NCBI RefSeq assembly: GCF_004361885.1
Contig: NZ_SNWH01000007.1
Location: 85,935-149,934, forward strand
Source: Halomonas ventosae
Lineage (GTDB): Bacteria > Pseudomonadota > Gammaproteobacteria > Pseudomonadales > Halomonadaceae
Length of the DNA stretch: 64,000 nucleotides
Direction: 5' to 3'
Position numbers and translations under genes: made by a program
Shown here: piece after piece, positions 17,755 through 26,616 of the stretch
How the letters are laid out: each line of letters starts with the position of its first letter
Position numbering within the stretch: the first letter of the stretch is position 1
Notes under the pieces: model-generated
The model's database searches: none
What the model was told of the DNA's origin: nothing
The model's input: the letters and a program-made list of their open reading frames with translations, nothing else

Positions 17755-18333
17755 TCAGCGCTGGCCACTGCGCCCCCTGAGCAACACATAGGCCGCCCCG
17801 GTGCCGCCATCGATCGCCGTGGCCGAGCAGAAGGCCAGTACGCTCGGCCATTCCCTTAGCCAGGCATTCACATGGCTCTTGATCACCGGGTAGTCGCGGG
17901 TGGTGCCCCAGGCTTTGCCATGCACCACCAGCACGCAGCGTCGGCGGTAGTTTTCAGCGTCGTGCAGGAAGGCCTCCAGTTCCGCACGGGCCTCCTCGAG
18001 GGTATGGCCATGCAGGTCGAGCCCCGCCTCCCAGCCGATGCGTCCGCGCTTGAGCTGCTGACGGATGCGCCGGGGAAGGTCGGGCAGCGCGAAATCGAGA
18101 AACTCCGAGGGCCTTACCGCTTCCACACGGCCATCCGAGGTACGACCGACTGCCGCCGTATCGTCCCTGGCCGATATCGCCGCGGCCCGGCGCTCGGCTG
18201 CGGCGATATCGGCGCGGCGCCGCCGACCGGGATCGGCGCGATTGCTGGCGAGGGGCCGCACGCCGGCATCACGCAGCGCCTGGCGAAAGGCGCTGATGTC
18301 GTCGTCATCCGGGTAATGGCGATTGCGGGTCAT
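17755..18333 (-). CDS. Smr-domain protein (DNA/RNA endonuclease-like)
   Basis: 192 residues. The N-terminal ~95 residues are charged and Arg-rich. The C-terminal Smr domain begins at [13 protein letters not shown] (the LDLHG signature), has [12 protein letters not shown] in place of the usual HGKG loop, and ends [13 protein letters not shown]. The position divergent from prmB matches E. coli smrB, a nuclease that cleaves mRNA between collided ribosomes. However, the GGTGA.YVLL ending resembles SmrA (YdaL) more, so orthology is open. The start is at 18333; an in-frame ATG at 18423 would run into the prmB upstream region. No strong ribosome-binding site is seen. Confidence 0.82.
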   Translation of the reverse strand: MTRNRHYPDDDDISAFRQALRDAGVRPLASNRADPGRRRRADIAAAERRAAAISARDDTAAVGRTSDGRVEAVRPSEFLDFALPDLPRRIRQQLKRGRIGWEAGLDLHGHTLEEARAELEAFLHDAENYRRRCVLVVHGKAWGTTRDYPVIKSHVNAWLREWPSVLAFCSATAIDGGTGAAYVLLRGRSGQR

Positions 18334-18450
18334 CGGTATTCGGCTTGTAACGCAAAGCGTCAGTATACCGCCCTTGCCGTGGCTGTGAACCGCGGGCCCG
18401 GTTACAATCGGCTCTCGCCCCACCCGAACCCTTCAACTCCAGGATGCCCC

Positions 18451-19407
18451 GTGGCTGAATCTCTCCCCGATGTGTCTTCCTCCACGCTCGTGCTGAGTGA
18501 CCAGGCTCTCGCCGAGGGGCTGATCACCCTGCGCGACTGCCTGCGCTGGGCCGCCAGCGAGTTTCATCTGACGGGTCTCTTCTATGGCCACGGCACCGAT
18601 TCCGCCTGGGACGAGGCCGTGGCGCTGACGCTGGGCGCCCTGCACCTGCCCTGGAACGTCGACCCGGCGGTGCTCGAGGCGCGGCTGCTGCCCATGGAGC
18701 GCGCCCGCATCGTGGCGCTGGTTCGCATGCGTATCGAGACCCGCCGCCCGCTGCCCTACCTGCTGGGTGAGGCCTTCTTCGCCGGCTTCCCTTTTAGAGT
18801 CGACGAGCGGGTGCTGATCCCCCGCTCACCCATCGCCGAGTTGATCGAGCATGGCTTCGCCGCCTGGTTTCCCGTCGAACCGCCGGCGCGGGTGCTCGAC
18901 CTCTGCACCGGCTCAGGCTGCATCGGCATCGCCACGGCGCTGCACCTGCCCGGCTGCGAGGTCGACCTGGCCGACATCAGCCCCGATGCCCTGGCCGTGG
19001 CCCGCCTCAACATCACCCGCCACGAGGTGGGCGAGCGGGTGCGTGCGGTGGAGTCCGACCTCTTCGCGGGGCTGGCCGGGCAGCGCTATGACCTGATCGT
19101 CTGCAATCCGCCCTACGTGGATACCCGCGATCTGACCACTATGCCCGCCGAGTTTCGCCATGAGCCGGCATTGGCGCTGGGCGCCGGGACCGACGGGCTG
19201 GACATCGTGCGGCGCATCCTGCGCGAGGCTCGTGACTATCTCACCTCGGCAGGCGTGTTGATCGTCGAGGTCGGCAACTCCGATCACCACCTGGAGGCGG
19301 CCTTCCCTGAGGTGCCCTTCCTGTGGCTCGAATTCGAGCGCGGCGGCCAGGGAGTCTTCGCCCTGACCGCTGACGAGCTAGACGCCCATGCGGCGTCCTT
19401 CGCCTGA
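18451..19407 (+). CDS. prmB: 50S ribosomal protein L3 glutamine methyltransferase
   Basis: 318 residues (E. coli PrmB 310). The SAM-binding motif [16 protein letters not shown] and the catalytic NPPY (219-222, followed by VDT) define the HemK/PrmB class, which methylates a glutamine side-chain amide. Position before aroC and opposite an smr gene identifies it as PrmB (ribosomal protein L3) rather than PrmC (release factors). It begins at GTG 18451 with CAGGA upstream; the open frame extends further 5' without homology and is not used. aroC follows 30 nt downstream. Confidence 0.92.
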   Translation: MAESLPDVSSSTLVLSDQALAEGLITLRDCLRWAASEFHLTGLFYGHGTDSAWDEAVALTLGALHLPWNVDPAVLEARLLPMERARIVALVRMRIETRRPLPYLLGEAFFAGFPFRVDERVLIPRSPIAELIEHGFAAWFPVEPPARVLDLCTGSGCIGIATALHLPGCEVDLADISPDALAVARLNITRHEVGERVRAVESDLFAGLAGQRYDLIVCNPPYVDTRDLTTMPAEFRHEPALALGAGTDGLDIVRRILREARDYLTSAGVLIVEVGNSDHHLEAAFPEVPFLWLEFERGGQGVFALTADELDAHAASFA

Positions 19408-19437
19408 TTCCCCGCTCCCCATCCAGGAGACGCGCCC

Positions 19438-20523
19438 ATGTCTGGCAACACCTTCGGCAAGCTGTTCACCGTCACCACCTTCGGCGAGAGCCATGGGCCT
19501 GCGCTGGGAGCCATCGTCGATGGCTGCCCGCCGGGGCTGCCGCTCAGCGAAGAGGACCTGCAGCATGACCTGGATCGCCGCCGCCCTGGCAGTTCGCGCC
19601 ACACTACCCAGCGGCGCGAACCCGACCGGGTACGCATCCTCTCCGGGGTCTTCGAGGGAGTGACCACCGGCACCTCCATCGGCCTGTTGATCGACAATAC
19701 CGACCAGCGCTCCAAGGACTACTCGAAGATCAAGGACCAGTTCCGTCCGGCCCACGCCGACTACAGCTACCACCATAAGTACGGCATCCGCGACTATCGC
19801 GGCGGCGGGCGCTCCAGCGCCCGGGAGACCGCGATGCGGGTCGCGGCCGGCGCCATCGCCAAGAAGTATCTGGCCGCCCATGGCATCGTCGTGCGCGGCT
19901 ACATGAGCCAGCTCGGCCCGATCACCATCGATTTCAAGCAGTGGCAGGCGGTGGATGACAACCCCTTCTTCTGTCCCGACCCTCAGCGCGTGCCCGAGCT
20001 CGAGGCCTACATGGACCAGCTGCGCCGCGACCAGGACTCGGTGGGGGCCAGGATCAGCGTGGTGGCAGAGGGTGTGCCGCCGGGGCTCGGCGAGCCGGTG
20101 TTCGACCGCCTGGACGCCGAGCTGGCCCATGGCCTGATGAGCATCAATGCGGTCAAGGGCGTGGAGATCGGCGATGGCTTCGCCGCCGTGGCCAGCCGCG
20201 GCAGCGAGCATCGCGACGAGATGACCCCCGAGGGTTTTCTCTCCAACCATGCCGGCGGCATTCTGGGTGGCATCTCCAGCGGGCAGACGATCATCGCTCA
20301 TCTGGCCCTCAAGCCCACCTCCAGCATTACCATTCCGGGGCGCAGTATCGATGTCCATGGCCATGCCGTCGACGTCATCACCAAGGGGCGCCACGACCCC
20401 TGCGTGGGCATCCGGGCCACGCCCATCGCCGAGGCGATGATGGCGCTGACGCTGATGGATCACTGGTTGCGACATCGTGGCCAGAATGCCGAGGTCCAGG
20501 TAGCGACTCCACAACTTCGCTGA
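19438..20523 (+). CDS. aroC: Chorismate synthase
   Basis: 361 residues, the AroC size. It has the signatures [19 protein letters not shown], the flavin-contacting RPGHAD-type region (here [14 protein letters not shown]) and [11 protein letters not shown]. It converts EPSP to chorismate with reduced FMN, the last shared step to aromatic amino acids and folate. Its product feeds TrpE/TrpG and PabB, both also encoded in this window. AGGAG lies 10 nt before the ATG. It forms a probable operon with prmB. Confidence 0.97.
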   Translation: MSGNTFGKLFTVTTFGESHGPALGAIVDGCPPGLPLSEEDLQHDLDRRRPGSSRHTTQRREPDRVRILSGVFEGVTTGTSIGLLIDNTDQRSKDYSKIKDQFRPAHADYSYHHKYGIRDYRGGGRSSARETAMRVAAGAIAKKYLAAHGIVVRGYMSQLGPITIDFKQWQAVDDNPFFCPDPQRVPELEAYMDQLRRDQDSVGARISVVAEGVPPGLGEPVFDRLDAELAHGLMSINAVKGVEIGDGFAAVASRGSEHRDEMTPEGFLSNHAGGILGGISSGQTIIAHLALKPTSSITIPGRSIDVHGHAVDVITKGRHDPCVGIRATPIAEAMMALTLMDHWLRHRGQNAEVQVATPQLR

Positions 20524-20579
20524 GCTGCGCCTTCCAGCATGGCTGCTACACTGCATGAACCACTAACAAGAGTGACGCC

Positions 20580-21020
20580 ATGAAGATCAACGTCGAGTTC
20601 GACCTGACCCCCGAGGAGTTTCGCCGAGCCCTGGGCCTGCCCGACGTGGAGGCCTTCCAGAAGGATCTGCTGAACCGTATCTACAAGCAAATGGAGTCGG
20701 GAACGGAAGGTTACGACCCGATGAGCCTGATGCAGCCCTTCCTGCAGCAGCCTGGCTTGTCACAGAACCTTTCCCAGGGACTCTCCCAAGGGTTATCCAA
20801 CTTCGGCAACTACCAGCAGATGATGCTCGACATGCTGACCAAGGCCGCCAGTTCCGCGGGAAGCGCTAGCGGAACAGCGAGCAAGGATCAGAAGGCGCAG
20901 GCAGGGAAGTCGGAGGATACACAAGCGTCATCTGATAGCTCGGCGGGAACGTCCACGGCGGGCAGCAGTTCTCGCAAATCCACGGCCAGCGCTCGCTCCC
21001 GCAGCAAACGCGAGAGTTGA
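20580..21020 (+). CDS. DUF6489-like protein, PHA-locus associated
   Basis: 146 residues. The N-terminal 35 residues (VEFDLTPEEFRRALGLPDV) match a short conserved domain that I recall as DUF6489 in PHA-producing proteobacteria. A Gln/Leu-rich amphipathic part (LSQNLSQGLSQGLSNFGNYQQ) follows, and then a Ser/Ala/Lys tail of about 60 residues ending in basic residues. The tail resembles those of granule-associated and nucleoid-binding phasins. It lies between aroC and the phasin gene, same strand, and could be a granule-surface or regulatory protein. Function is inferred from position only. Confidence 0.6.
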   Translation: MKINVEFDLTPEEFRRALGLPDVEAFQKDLLNRIYKQMESGTEGYDPMSLMQPFLQQPGLSQNLSQGLSQGLSNFGNYQQMMLDMLTKAASSAGSASGTASKDQKAQAGKSEDTQASSDSSAGTSTAGSSSRKSTASARSRSKRES

Positions 21021-21128
21021 TGGCTTCATCGTGGGCGACGTCCATGCCGTTGCAACAGCGGAAGCGACGGACTAGACTTTGTGCAATGCAGCAAACCATT
21101 CGATTCCATTCCTCAAGGGGGATTCTTC

Positions 21129-21578
21129 ATGCAGGACAAGATGATCGAGACATTCAACGAGCAGACTCGTCAATTCTTCGAGCCGATGCGCAAGCTCAAT
21201 TCGCTGATGCTGAGCAACATGGAGAAGATGGCCCATTACCAGATGGAGTCCATGAAGCGCTACAGCCAGATGGGCACCGAGCGCATGCGGGACGCCAGCG
21301 AAGTCAGTGATGCCGAGAGCATGCGCGACTTCGGTACGCGTCAGGCGGAGATGATGAATGAGCTCTCCAAGCAGATGCTCGAGGACGCCAAGGCGATGAG
21401 CGAGATGAGCCTGGAGTTCAAGGCTGAACTCGAGAAGCTCTATGCCGAATCCGGCAAGCAGCTCGCCGAGCAGGCTGAAAAGGCCGGTCAGGCCGCCAAG
21501 GGCGAGACAACGAAGTCCGGCGAGAACTCCGATGAGCCCGCTAAGGCCAACAGCCAGTCGACGTCACGCAAGCGTTGA
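21129..21578 (+). CDS. phaP: Phasin family protein
   Basis: 149 residues, rich in Met, Glu, Lys and Gln. It is almost entirely predicted helix and coiled coil (RKLNSLMLSNMEKM, KQLAEQAEKAGQAAK), with no Cys or Trp and a polar Ser/Lys tail ending SRKR. This is the composition and length of phasins that coat polyhydroxyalkanoate granules. The helical domain begins TFNEQTRQFFEPM. The ribosome-binding site AAGGGGGA precedes the ATG at 21129; an in-frame ATG at 21081 is not used. phaC lies 230 nt downstream. Confidence 0.8.
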   Translation: MQDKMIETFNEQTRQFFEPMRKLNSLMLSNMEKMAHYQMESMKRYSQMGTERMRDASEVSDAESMRDFGTRQAEMMNELSKQMLEDAKAMSEMSLEFKAELEKLYAESGKQLAEQAEKAGQAAKGETTKSGENSDEPAKANSQSTSRKR

Positions 21579-21631
21579 TATCGCATTACTCTGGTGGCGT
21601 GCTGTCCGGTACCCGATGACGAGTGCCGGGC

Positions 21632-21692
21632 AGTGTCGTTGTGGGCCATAGTGTCGTTGTGGGCGCGAGGCGATAGTGTCTTTGTGGGCCAT
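21632..21692. repeat. Three 18-nt direct repeats upstream of phaC
   Basis: The unit AGTGTCGTTGTGGGCCAT occurs at 21632-21649, directly again at 21650-21667 (last three bases GCG) and after 7 nt at 21675-21692 (one substitution). They lie between the phasin and phaC genes, 117-177 nt before the phaC start, and encode nothing recognisable. Confidence 0.75.
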
Positions 21693-21768
21693 GTCTTGCC
21701 TGGCGCAAGTTGATGCGATGCTAGCCGTAGATGGCCGAGGGCCGGTGCCTGGCTGTCAGGCATACCGA

Positions 21769-21793
21769 CCTTCATGATGAAGGCCTTCATGAT
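21769..21793. repeat. Inverted/direct repeat just before phaC
   Basis: CCTTCAT-G-ATGAAGG is a perfect 15-nt palindrome (21769-21783). Its left half recurs immediately as CCTTCATGAT (21784-21793). The cluster ends 15 nt before the phaC ATG and overlaps the region where transcription or ribosome binding starts, so it could be an operator. Confidence 0.45.
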
Positions 21794-21808
21794 TAACAGG
21801 AGAGGTCA

Positions 21809-23650
21809 ATGCAGTCAGCGGTGCAAGCACCGACACCGAACGAGCTCGAGGCGTGGCATGGCCGGCTCGTTGTGATCGGCGAGGAGTACAAGGCCCTGAT
21901 GCAGGATCTGCTGGAGCGCATGGTACCCAGCGATGCTGCGGAATCGGTCTATGAAGACATGCATCAGAGCTTCCAGGCCGGTGCCCAGTCGCTGATGCAG
22001 AATCCGCCCCTGCTATGGCAGGCCCAGTCCCGGCTGCTACAGGATCAATACCAGCTGTGGTTGCAGTCGCTGCGTGGCCTCGCTGGTGAAGAGGTCGAGC
22101 CGCTGATCACACCAGACAAGGGCGATCGCCGCTTCAAGGACGATGCCTGGCGCGACGATCCTTATTATCGGGCGATCATGCAGCAGTACCTGCTGTTCTC
22201 GCGCATGGTGGAAGAGCTGATCGAGCGCCTGGATGGCCTCTCGGAAGACCAGAAGCGCAATCTCAGCTTCTACGCGCGCCAGCTGGTCAACGCCATGGCG
22301 CCAACCAATTTCGTCGCCACCAATCCCGAGGTGCTGCGCAAGACTATTGAGACCCGCGGCCAGAACTTGGTCGAGGGCCTGGCCCGGCTGCGCAAGGATC
22401 TGGCCAACTCCGCCGAGGGACTCAATGTCACCATGACCGATCGCAGCGCCTTCGCGATCGGTGAAAACATCGCCGTCACCCCGGGAGCGGTGATCTATCA
22501 GAATGAGCTGATCCAGCTGATCCAGTACACGCCCAGTACCGAGCAGGTCTACAAGACCCCGCTGCTGGTGGTGCCGCCCTGGATCAACAAGTACTACATC
22601 CTTGACCTTCGTCAGGATAACTCCCTGGTGCGCTGGCTGGTGGAGCAGGGACACACCGTCTTTCTGATCTCCTGGCGCAACCCTGGCCCCGAGCAGCGTG
22701 ACCTGACCTGGGCCGATTACATGCAGATGGGGCCCATCGCCGCTATGGAGGCCATCGAGCAGGCCACCGGCGAGAAGTCGGTCAACCTATTGAGTTATTG
22801 CATTGGCGGAACTCTGGCCGCCTCGACCGTGGCTTACCTGACCAGCACCCGGCGTGGCCGCAAGGTCAAGTCGGTCACCTACATGGCCACCCTCCAGGAT
22901 TTCCGCGACCCAGGCGATATCGGTGTCTTCCTCTCCGAGCGGGTGCTCGAGGGCATCGAGGCTCAGCTAGAGCGCGATGGCTATCTCGACGGTCGGGTCA
23001 TGGCTTACTCCTTCAACCTGCTGCGCGAAAACGACCTTTTCTGGTCCTTCTACATTAACAACTACCTGAAAGGCGATGCACCAGCACCCTTCGACCTGCT
23101 CTATTGGAATACCGATGGCACCAACCTGCCGGCGGGTACGCATGCCTGGTACTTGCGGCACATGTACATGGAGAACCGCCTGGTCCAGCCGGGTGGCATC
23201 GAGCTCGACGGGGTCAAGATCGATCTGCGCAAGATATCCACGCCGAGCTATTTCATCTCCACCAAGGAGGATCACATCGCCAAGTGGAACAGCACCTATT
23301 ACGGCGCCTTGTTGCCCAAGGGGCCGGTCAAGTTCGTACTGGGCGGCTCCGGCCATATCGCCGGGATTGTCAATCCGCCCAGCAAAAACAAGTACGGCTA
23401 CTGGACCAATGATGCGCTCCCGGAGACTCATGAGGAGTGGCTCGAGGGTGCCGAGCAGCATGAGGGCTCCTGGTGGCCGCACTGGCAGGCGTGGATGACC
23501 GAGAATGGCTATGTGGACACCGAGAAGCTGGTGCCGGCACGCCAACCCGGTGATGGTGAGCTGGAGATCCTCGAGCCGGCTCCGGGGCGCTATGTGCGCA
23601 TGACCATTCCCGAGGTGCTGGGAGAAGCCTCGACTTCGTCGGAAACCTGA
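21809..23650 (+). CDS. phaC: Class I polyhydroxyalkanoate synthase
   Basis: 613 residues, in the class I range. The N-terminal PhaC domain is followed by the alpha/beta-hydrolase core: PPWINKYYILDL, then the lipase-like box SYCIGG with the nucleophile C331. The catalytic aspartate is expected in STKEDHIAKW and the histidine in GGSGHIAGIVNPP. It polymerises (R)-3-hydroxyacyl-CoA to PHA at the granule surface. The usual box is G-X-C-X-G; here the first Gly is Ser. The gene follows the phasin but no phaA or phaB is nearby, so monomer supply is encoded elsewhere. ACAGGAGAG lies just upstream of the ATG. Confidence 0.96.
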   Translation: MQSAVQAPTPNELEAWHGRLVVIGEEYKALMQDLLERMVPSDAAESVYEDMHQSFQAGAQSLMQNPPLLWQAQSRLLQDQYQLWLQSLRGLAGEEVEPLITPDKGDRRFKDDAWRDDPYYRAIMQQYLLFSRMVEELIERLDGLSEDQKRNLSFYARQLVNAMAPTNFVATNPEVLRKTIETRGQNLVEGLARLRKDLANSAEGLNVTMTDRSAFAIGENIAVTPGAVIYQNELIQLIQYTPSTEQVYKTPLLVVPPWINKYYILDLRQDNSLVRWLVEQGHTVFLISWRNPGPEQRDLTWADYMQMGPIAAMEAIEQATGEKSVNLLSYCIGGTLAASTVAYLTSTRRGRKVKSVTYMATLQDFRDPGDIGVFLSERVLEGIEAQLERDGYLDGRVMAYSFNLLRENDLFWSFYINNYLKGDAPAPFDLLYWNTDGTNLPAGTHAWYLRHMYMENRLVQPGGIELDGVKIDLRKISTPSYFISTKEDHIAKWNSTYYGALLPKGPVKFVLGGSGHIAGIVNPPSKNKYGYWTNDALPETHEEWLEGAEQHEGSWWPHWQAWMTENGYVDTEKLVPARQPGDGELEILEPAPGRYVRMTIPEVLGEASTSSET

Positions 23651-23690
23651 AGCTGAAAGTGCGGCGCTCCGCGCCTAGAAGCTTGAAGAG

Positions 23691-23722
23691 AACCCCTCGT
23701 AGCCTGGCTGCGGGGGTTTTTT
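23691..23722 (+). terminator. Terminator after phaC
   Basis: AACCCC and GGGGTT enclose a ~14-nt loop and are followed by a run of T (to 23722). It lies 40 nt after the phaC stop. Just before it, a GGCGCTCCGCGCC stretch flanked by GAAGCT and GAAGCTTGAAG resembles a dispersed extragenic repeat. Confidence 0.65.
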
Positions 23723-23751
23723 ATGTTCCAGCGGAAGCCCTGGCTTCGAGC

Positions 23752-25224
23752 TTACGGCTTCCGGCGCAGCTGGAGTCCCGCCAGCACCATTAGGGCGGCG
23801 AGCAGCCAGGTTGGCCAACTGCCGGTGCGGGTGAAGGGGGTGAGGCCTTGCATGGGGGTAACCTCGCCGACGAGGACTGCGGTCTCGAACTGCGCTGTCC
23901 TGGCGATGACCTTGCCTCGTGCGTCGATCAGCGCGGTGACACCGTTGCTGGTGGCGCGCACCACCGGGCGGCCGTTCTCCAGCGCCCGCAGGCGGGCCAT
24001 CTGCAAGTGCTGCAGCGGGCCGAGGGAAGCGCCGAACCAGGTGTCGTTAGAGAGCGTGAGCAGCAGCTCGGCGTCGCGGGCCCGCGCTGCCACCAGGTCG
24101 GCATAGATGATCTCATAGCAGATGGCATTGCCGATGGTTAGCCCTCCGACGCGGATTGGCGCCTGGTCGGCGGGGCCCGGGACCATGGTCGGTGCCGGCA
24201 GGTCGAAGAAGGCGATGGCGCCGCGCAGCAGGCTCTCCAGGGGCAGATACTCGCCGAACGGGACCAGGTGGGCCTTGCGATACTCGCCTTCCACGTCGCC
24301 ACGGCCGATGACGCTGTTGTAGTAGCGTCCGTCGTCACGCTGCAGGATGCCGGTGAGCAGGGTGGTATGCGCTGGAAGGCTGGCTCGGGCACGCTCGAGG
24401 TAGGGGGCGGCCTGGTCCTCGAACATGGGCAGGGCGGCCTCAGGCCAGATCACCAGGTCGACGTTATCATCGAGCTCGCGGGTCAGCTCAAGGTAGGTGT
24501 CGATGGCGCGACGCTGCCCTTCGGGAGTCCACTTGATCAGCTGGGGGAGGTTGCCCTGGAGCAGGGCAACCCGCACCGGCTCGCCGGCGGGTGTCGTCCA
24601 CTGGGCAGGCAGGGCCAGTGGCACCAGCCACAGTGCGGCGAGCGGCGCGGCGGCCCAGGCGCGGCGTCGAAGGAGCTCGACGCCGAGGCTGCCGGTGAGG
24701 GCGGTGATCAGCGTCAGCAGGTAGACCCCGCCCACCGGCGCCCAGGGGGCGAGCGGCGCATCCACCTGGGCAGTGCCCAGCAGCAGCCAGGGGAAACCGG
24801 TGAATAGCCAGGTGCGCAGCCACTCCCCCAGCACCCAAGCGCCCGCGAAGCTCAGCGCTGCCAGGCGCGGCCCACACAGCCACCGGTAGAGCCAGAAGGT
24901 GAGGGCGAAGAACAGCGCCAGGCCGGCAACGAACAAGCCCGTTAGCAACAGCGCCAGGGGCACCCCGGTGTAGCCGTAGTCATGGATCGAGACATAGACC
25001 CAGGAGGCCCCGGAACCAAACAGACCCAGCCCGTAGCACCCGCCGCGTAGGGCCGCCTGGCCGGGTCTCAGGGACGGCAAGCCGAGGTAGACCAGGCCGG
25101 CAGCCACCGGGCCCAGCCACCAGAGCGAGAAGGGCGCAGTACTCAGGGTAGTGAGGCAGCCGGCGACCAGCGCCGCCAGGCAGCCCGCTACCATCTTCAG
25201 TCGAGCGTCAGCCATGCAGTCCAT
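23752..25224 (-). CDS. lnt: Apolipoprotein N-acyltransferase
   Basis: 490 residues (E. coli 512). About six or seven N-terminal membrane helices are followed by a periplasmic nitrilase-fold domain. The Glu-Lys-Cys triad is E262 (WPEAALP), K317 (YRKAHLVPFGEYLP) and C369 (ICYEIIY). It adds the third acyl chain to the N-terminal Cys of lipoproteins, such as the one encoded at 3060-3737. An in-frame ATG three codons later (25215) is equally possible. It is the last gene of the ybeZ-ybeY-corC-lnt cluster, 22 nt after corC. Confidence 0.95.
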   Translation of the reverse strand: MDCMADARLKMVAGCLAALVAGCLTTLSTAPFSLWWLGPVAAGLVYLGLPSLRPGQAALRGGCYGLGLFGSGASWVYVSIHDYGYTGVPLALLLTGLFVAGLALFFALTFWLYRWLCGPRLAALSFAGAWVLGEWLRTWLFTGFPWLLLGTAQVDAPLAPWAPVGGVYLLTLITALTGSLGVELLRRRAWAAAPLAALWLVPLALPAQWTTPAGEPVRVALLQGNLPQLIKWTPEGQRRAIDTYLELTRELDDNVDLVIWPEAALPMFEDQAAPYLERARASLPAHTTLLTGILQRDDGRYYNSVIGRGDVEGEYRKAHLVPFGEYLPLESLLRGAIAFFDLPAPTMVPGPADQAPIRVGGLTIGNAICYEIIYADLVAARARDAELLLTLSNDTWFGASLGPLQHLQMARLRALENGRPVVRATSNGVTALIDARGKVIARTAQFETAVLVGEVTPMQGLTPFTRTGSWPTWLLAALMVLAGLQLRRKP

Positions 25225-25246
25225 CCGTGGTCATCAGGTGGTGGCG

Positions 25247-26116
25247 TCACTCCTCGGCGTCTTGCTCGCAGGGCTCGGCCTCGAGCAGGCGAATGCGGCG
25301 GTTGTCGGCATTGAGAACGGTGAAGCGCCAGCCGCCGATCTCGGTGTGTTCACCGCGCCCTGGCAGGTGGCCGAAACGCTGCATCACCAGGCCGCCCAGG
25401 GTATCGAACTCGTCGTCCGAAAAGCGGGTACCGAAGCGATCGTTGAAATCCTCGATGGTGGTCAGGGCACGGATCGCATAGCGATCCTTTGCCAGTTCGC
25501 GGATATCGATCTCCTCGTCGATGTCGTGTTCATCCTCTATTTCGCCGACGATCTCCTCGAGGATGTCCTCGATGGTGACGATGCCCGCCGTGCCGCCATA
25601 CTCGTCTACCACCACCGCCATATGGTTGCGGGTATCCTGGAACTCCTTGAGTAGGCTGTTGAGACGCTTGGATTCGGGTACGAACATGGCCGGTCGCAGC
25701 ACCTCGTCGAGCTGAAAGGGTACGCCATTCTGCTGGCCGCCTTGCAGCAGCGGCAGCAGGTCCTTGGCCAGCAGGATTCCCTTGACCTCATCGAGGTTCT
25801 CACCGATCACCGGATAGCGGGAATGGCCGGTCTCGAGTATCACCGGCAGGTACTCCTCGAAGGGCTGGTCGAGGGCGATGGCGGTGATCTGGGAGCGTGG
25901 GATGAGGATCTCGCGCACCTGCTGGTCGCTGATGTTCAGGGCGCCCTCGATGATCATCATGGCGTCCTGATCGAGCTTGAGGCGGGCGCCTGCCTGGCGC
26001 AGGAACTCCAGCAGTTCGTCGCGGGAGCTGGGCTCGTCGTTGTCGCTGGACAGGGCACTGAACAGCTTGTCGAGCCAGGACTTGCTACCCTGGCTGCTCG
26101 ATCGGTCTTCGCTCAT
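25247..26116 (-). CDS. corC: CorC/HlyC family protein with two CBS domains
   Basis: 289 residues. It lacks membrane segments, as expected of the soluble CorC (YbeX) type rather than the membrane-anchored CNNM type. Two CBS domains (about 65-190; [13 protein letters not shown] and [24 protein letters not shown]) precede the C-terminal CorC_HlyC domain ([19 protein letters not shown]). It is linked to Mg2+/Co2+ homeostasis and, in E. coli, to ribosome maturation with its neighbours. It overlaps ybeY by 4 nt. Confidence 0.93.
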   Translation of the reverse strand: MSEDRSSSQGSKSWLDKLFSALSSDNDEPSSRDELLEFLRQAGARLKLDQDAMMIIEGALNISDQQVREILIPRSQITAIALDQPFEEYLPVILETGHSRYPVIGENLDEVKGILLAKDLLPLLQGGQQNGVPFQLDEVLRPAMFVPESKRLNSLLKEFQDTRNHMAVVVDEYGGTAGIVTIEDILEEIVGEIEDEHDIDEEIDIRELAKDRYAIRALTTIEDFNDRFGTRFSDDEFDTLGGLVMQRFGHLPGRGEHTEIGGWRFTVLNADNRRIRLLEAEPCEQDAEE

Positions 26117-26616
26117 GCGTCAGCTCTCTCGTCCTCGGTGTCGGAATCGCGATTCGACGGCGCATAGGGATCGGCAAATCCCAGCGACGCGAGTATCTCA
26201 CGCTCGAGGGTCTCCATGGCCTCGGCTTCGTCGTCCTCGAGATGATCATGCCCCAGCAGGTGCAGGGTGCCATGGACCACCATGTGAGCGTAGTGAGCAT
26301 GCCGCGACTTGTCCTGCTCCGCCGCCTCGCGGACCACCACCGGGTGGCAGATCACCAGATCGCCCAGTAGTGGCAGGCTGACCCCAGGCGGGCTCTCGAA
26401 AGGGAAGGAGAGCACGTTGGTGGATGCATTGCGGTGGCGATAGCGGTGATTGAGGGCCTGGCTCTCGGCCGCGTCGACGAAACGAATGGTGAGCTCGTGG
26501 CGAGGCTCGTCGGCCTGGCGCCCCAAGACCGCGGCCACCCACGCCTCGAGCTCGGCCTGGGAAGGCAGGCCGTCGGCCACAATGGTCACCTGACGGTCGA
26601 TGAGCGGCAGGTTCAT
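26113..26616 (-). CDS. ybeY: Endoribonuclease YbeY (rRNA maturation)
   Basis: 167 residues (E. coli 155). The zinc motif [11 protein letters not shown] supplies H115, H119 and H125. The conserved [10 protein letters not shown] (65-74) completes the UPF0054 signature. YbeY takes part in 16S rRNA 3'-end processing and late 70S ribosome quality control. It overlaps both neighbours by 4 nt (ybeZ upstream, corC downstream), so the three are translated together. Confidence 0.95.
   Translation of the reverse strand: MNLPLIDRQVTIVADGLPSQAELEAWVAAVLGRQADEPRHELTIRFVDAAESQALNHRYRHRNASTNVLSFPFESPPGVSLPLLGDLVICHPVVVREAAEQDKSRHAHYAHMVVHGTLHLLGHDHLEDDEAEAMETLEREILASLGFADPYAPSNRDSDTEDERADA

Noticed and set aside
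21632..21692. CRISPR-like repeats
   Set aside because: The unit is 18 nt, two copies abut with no spacer, the third spacer is 7 nt, and no cas gene is near.
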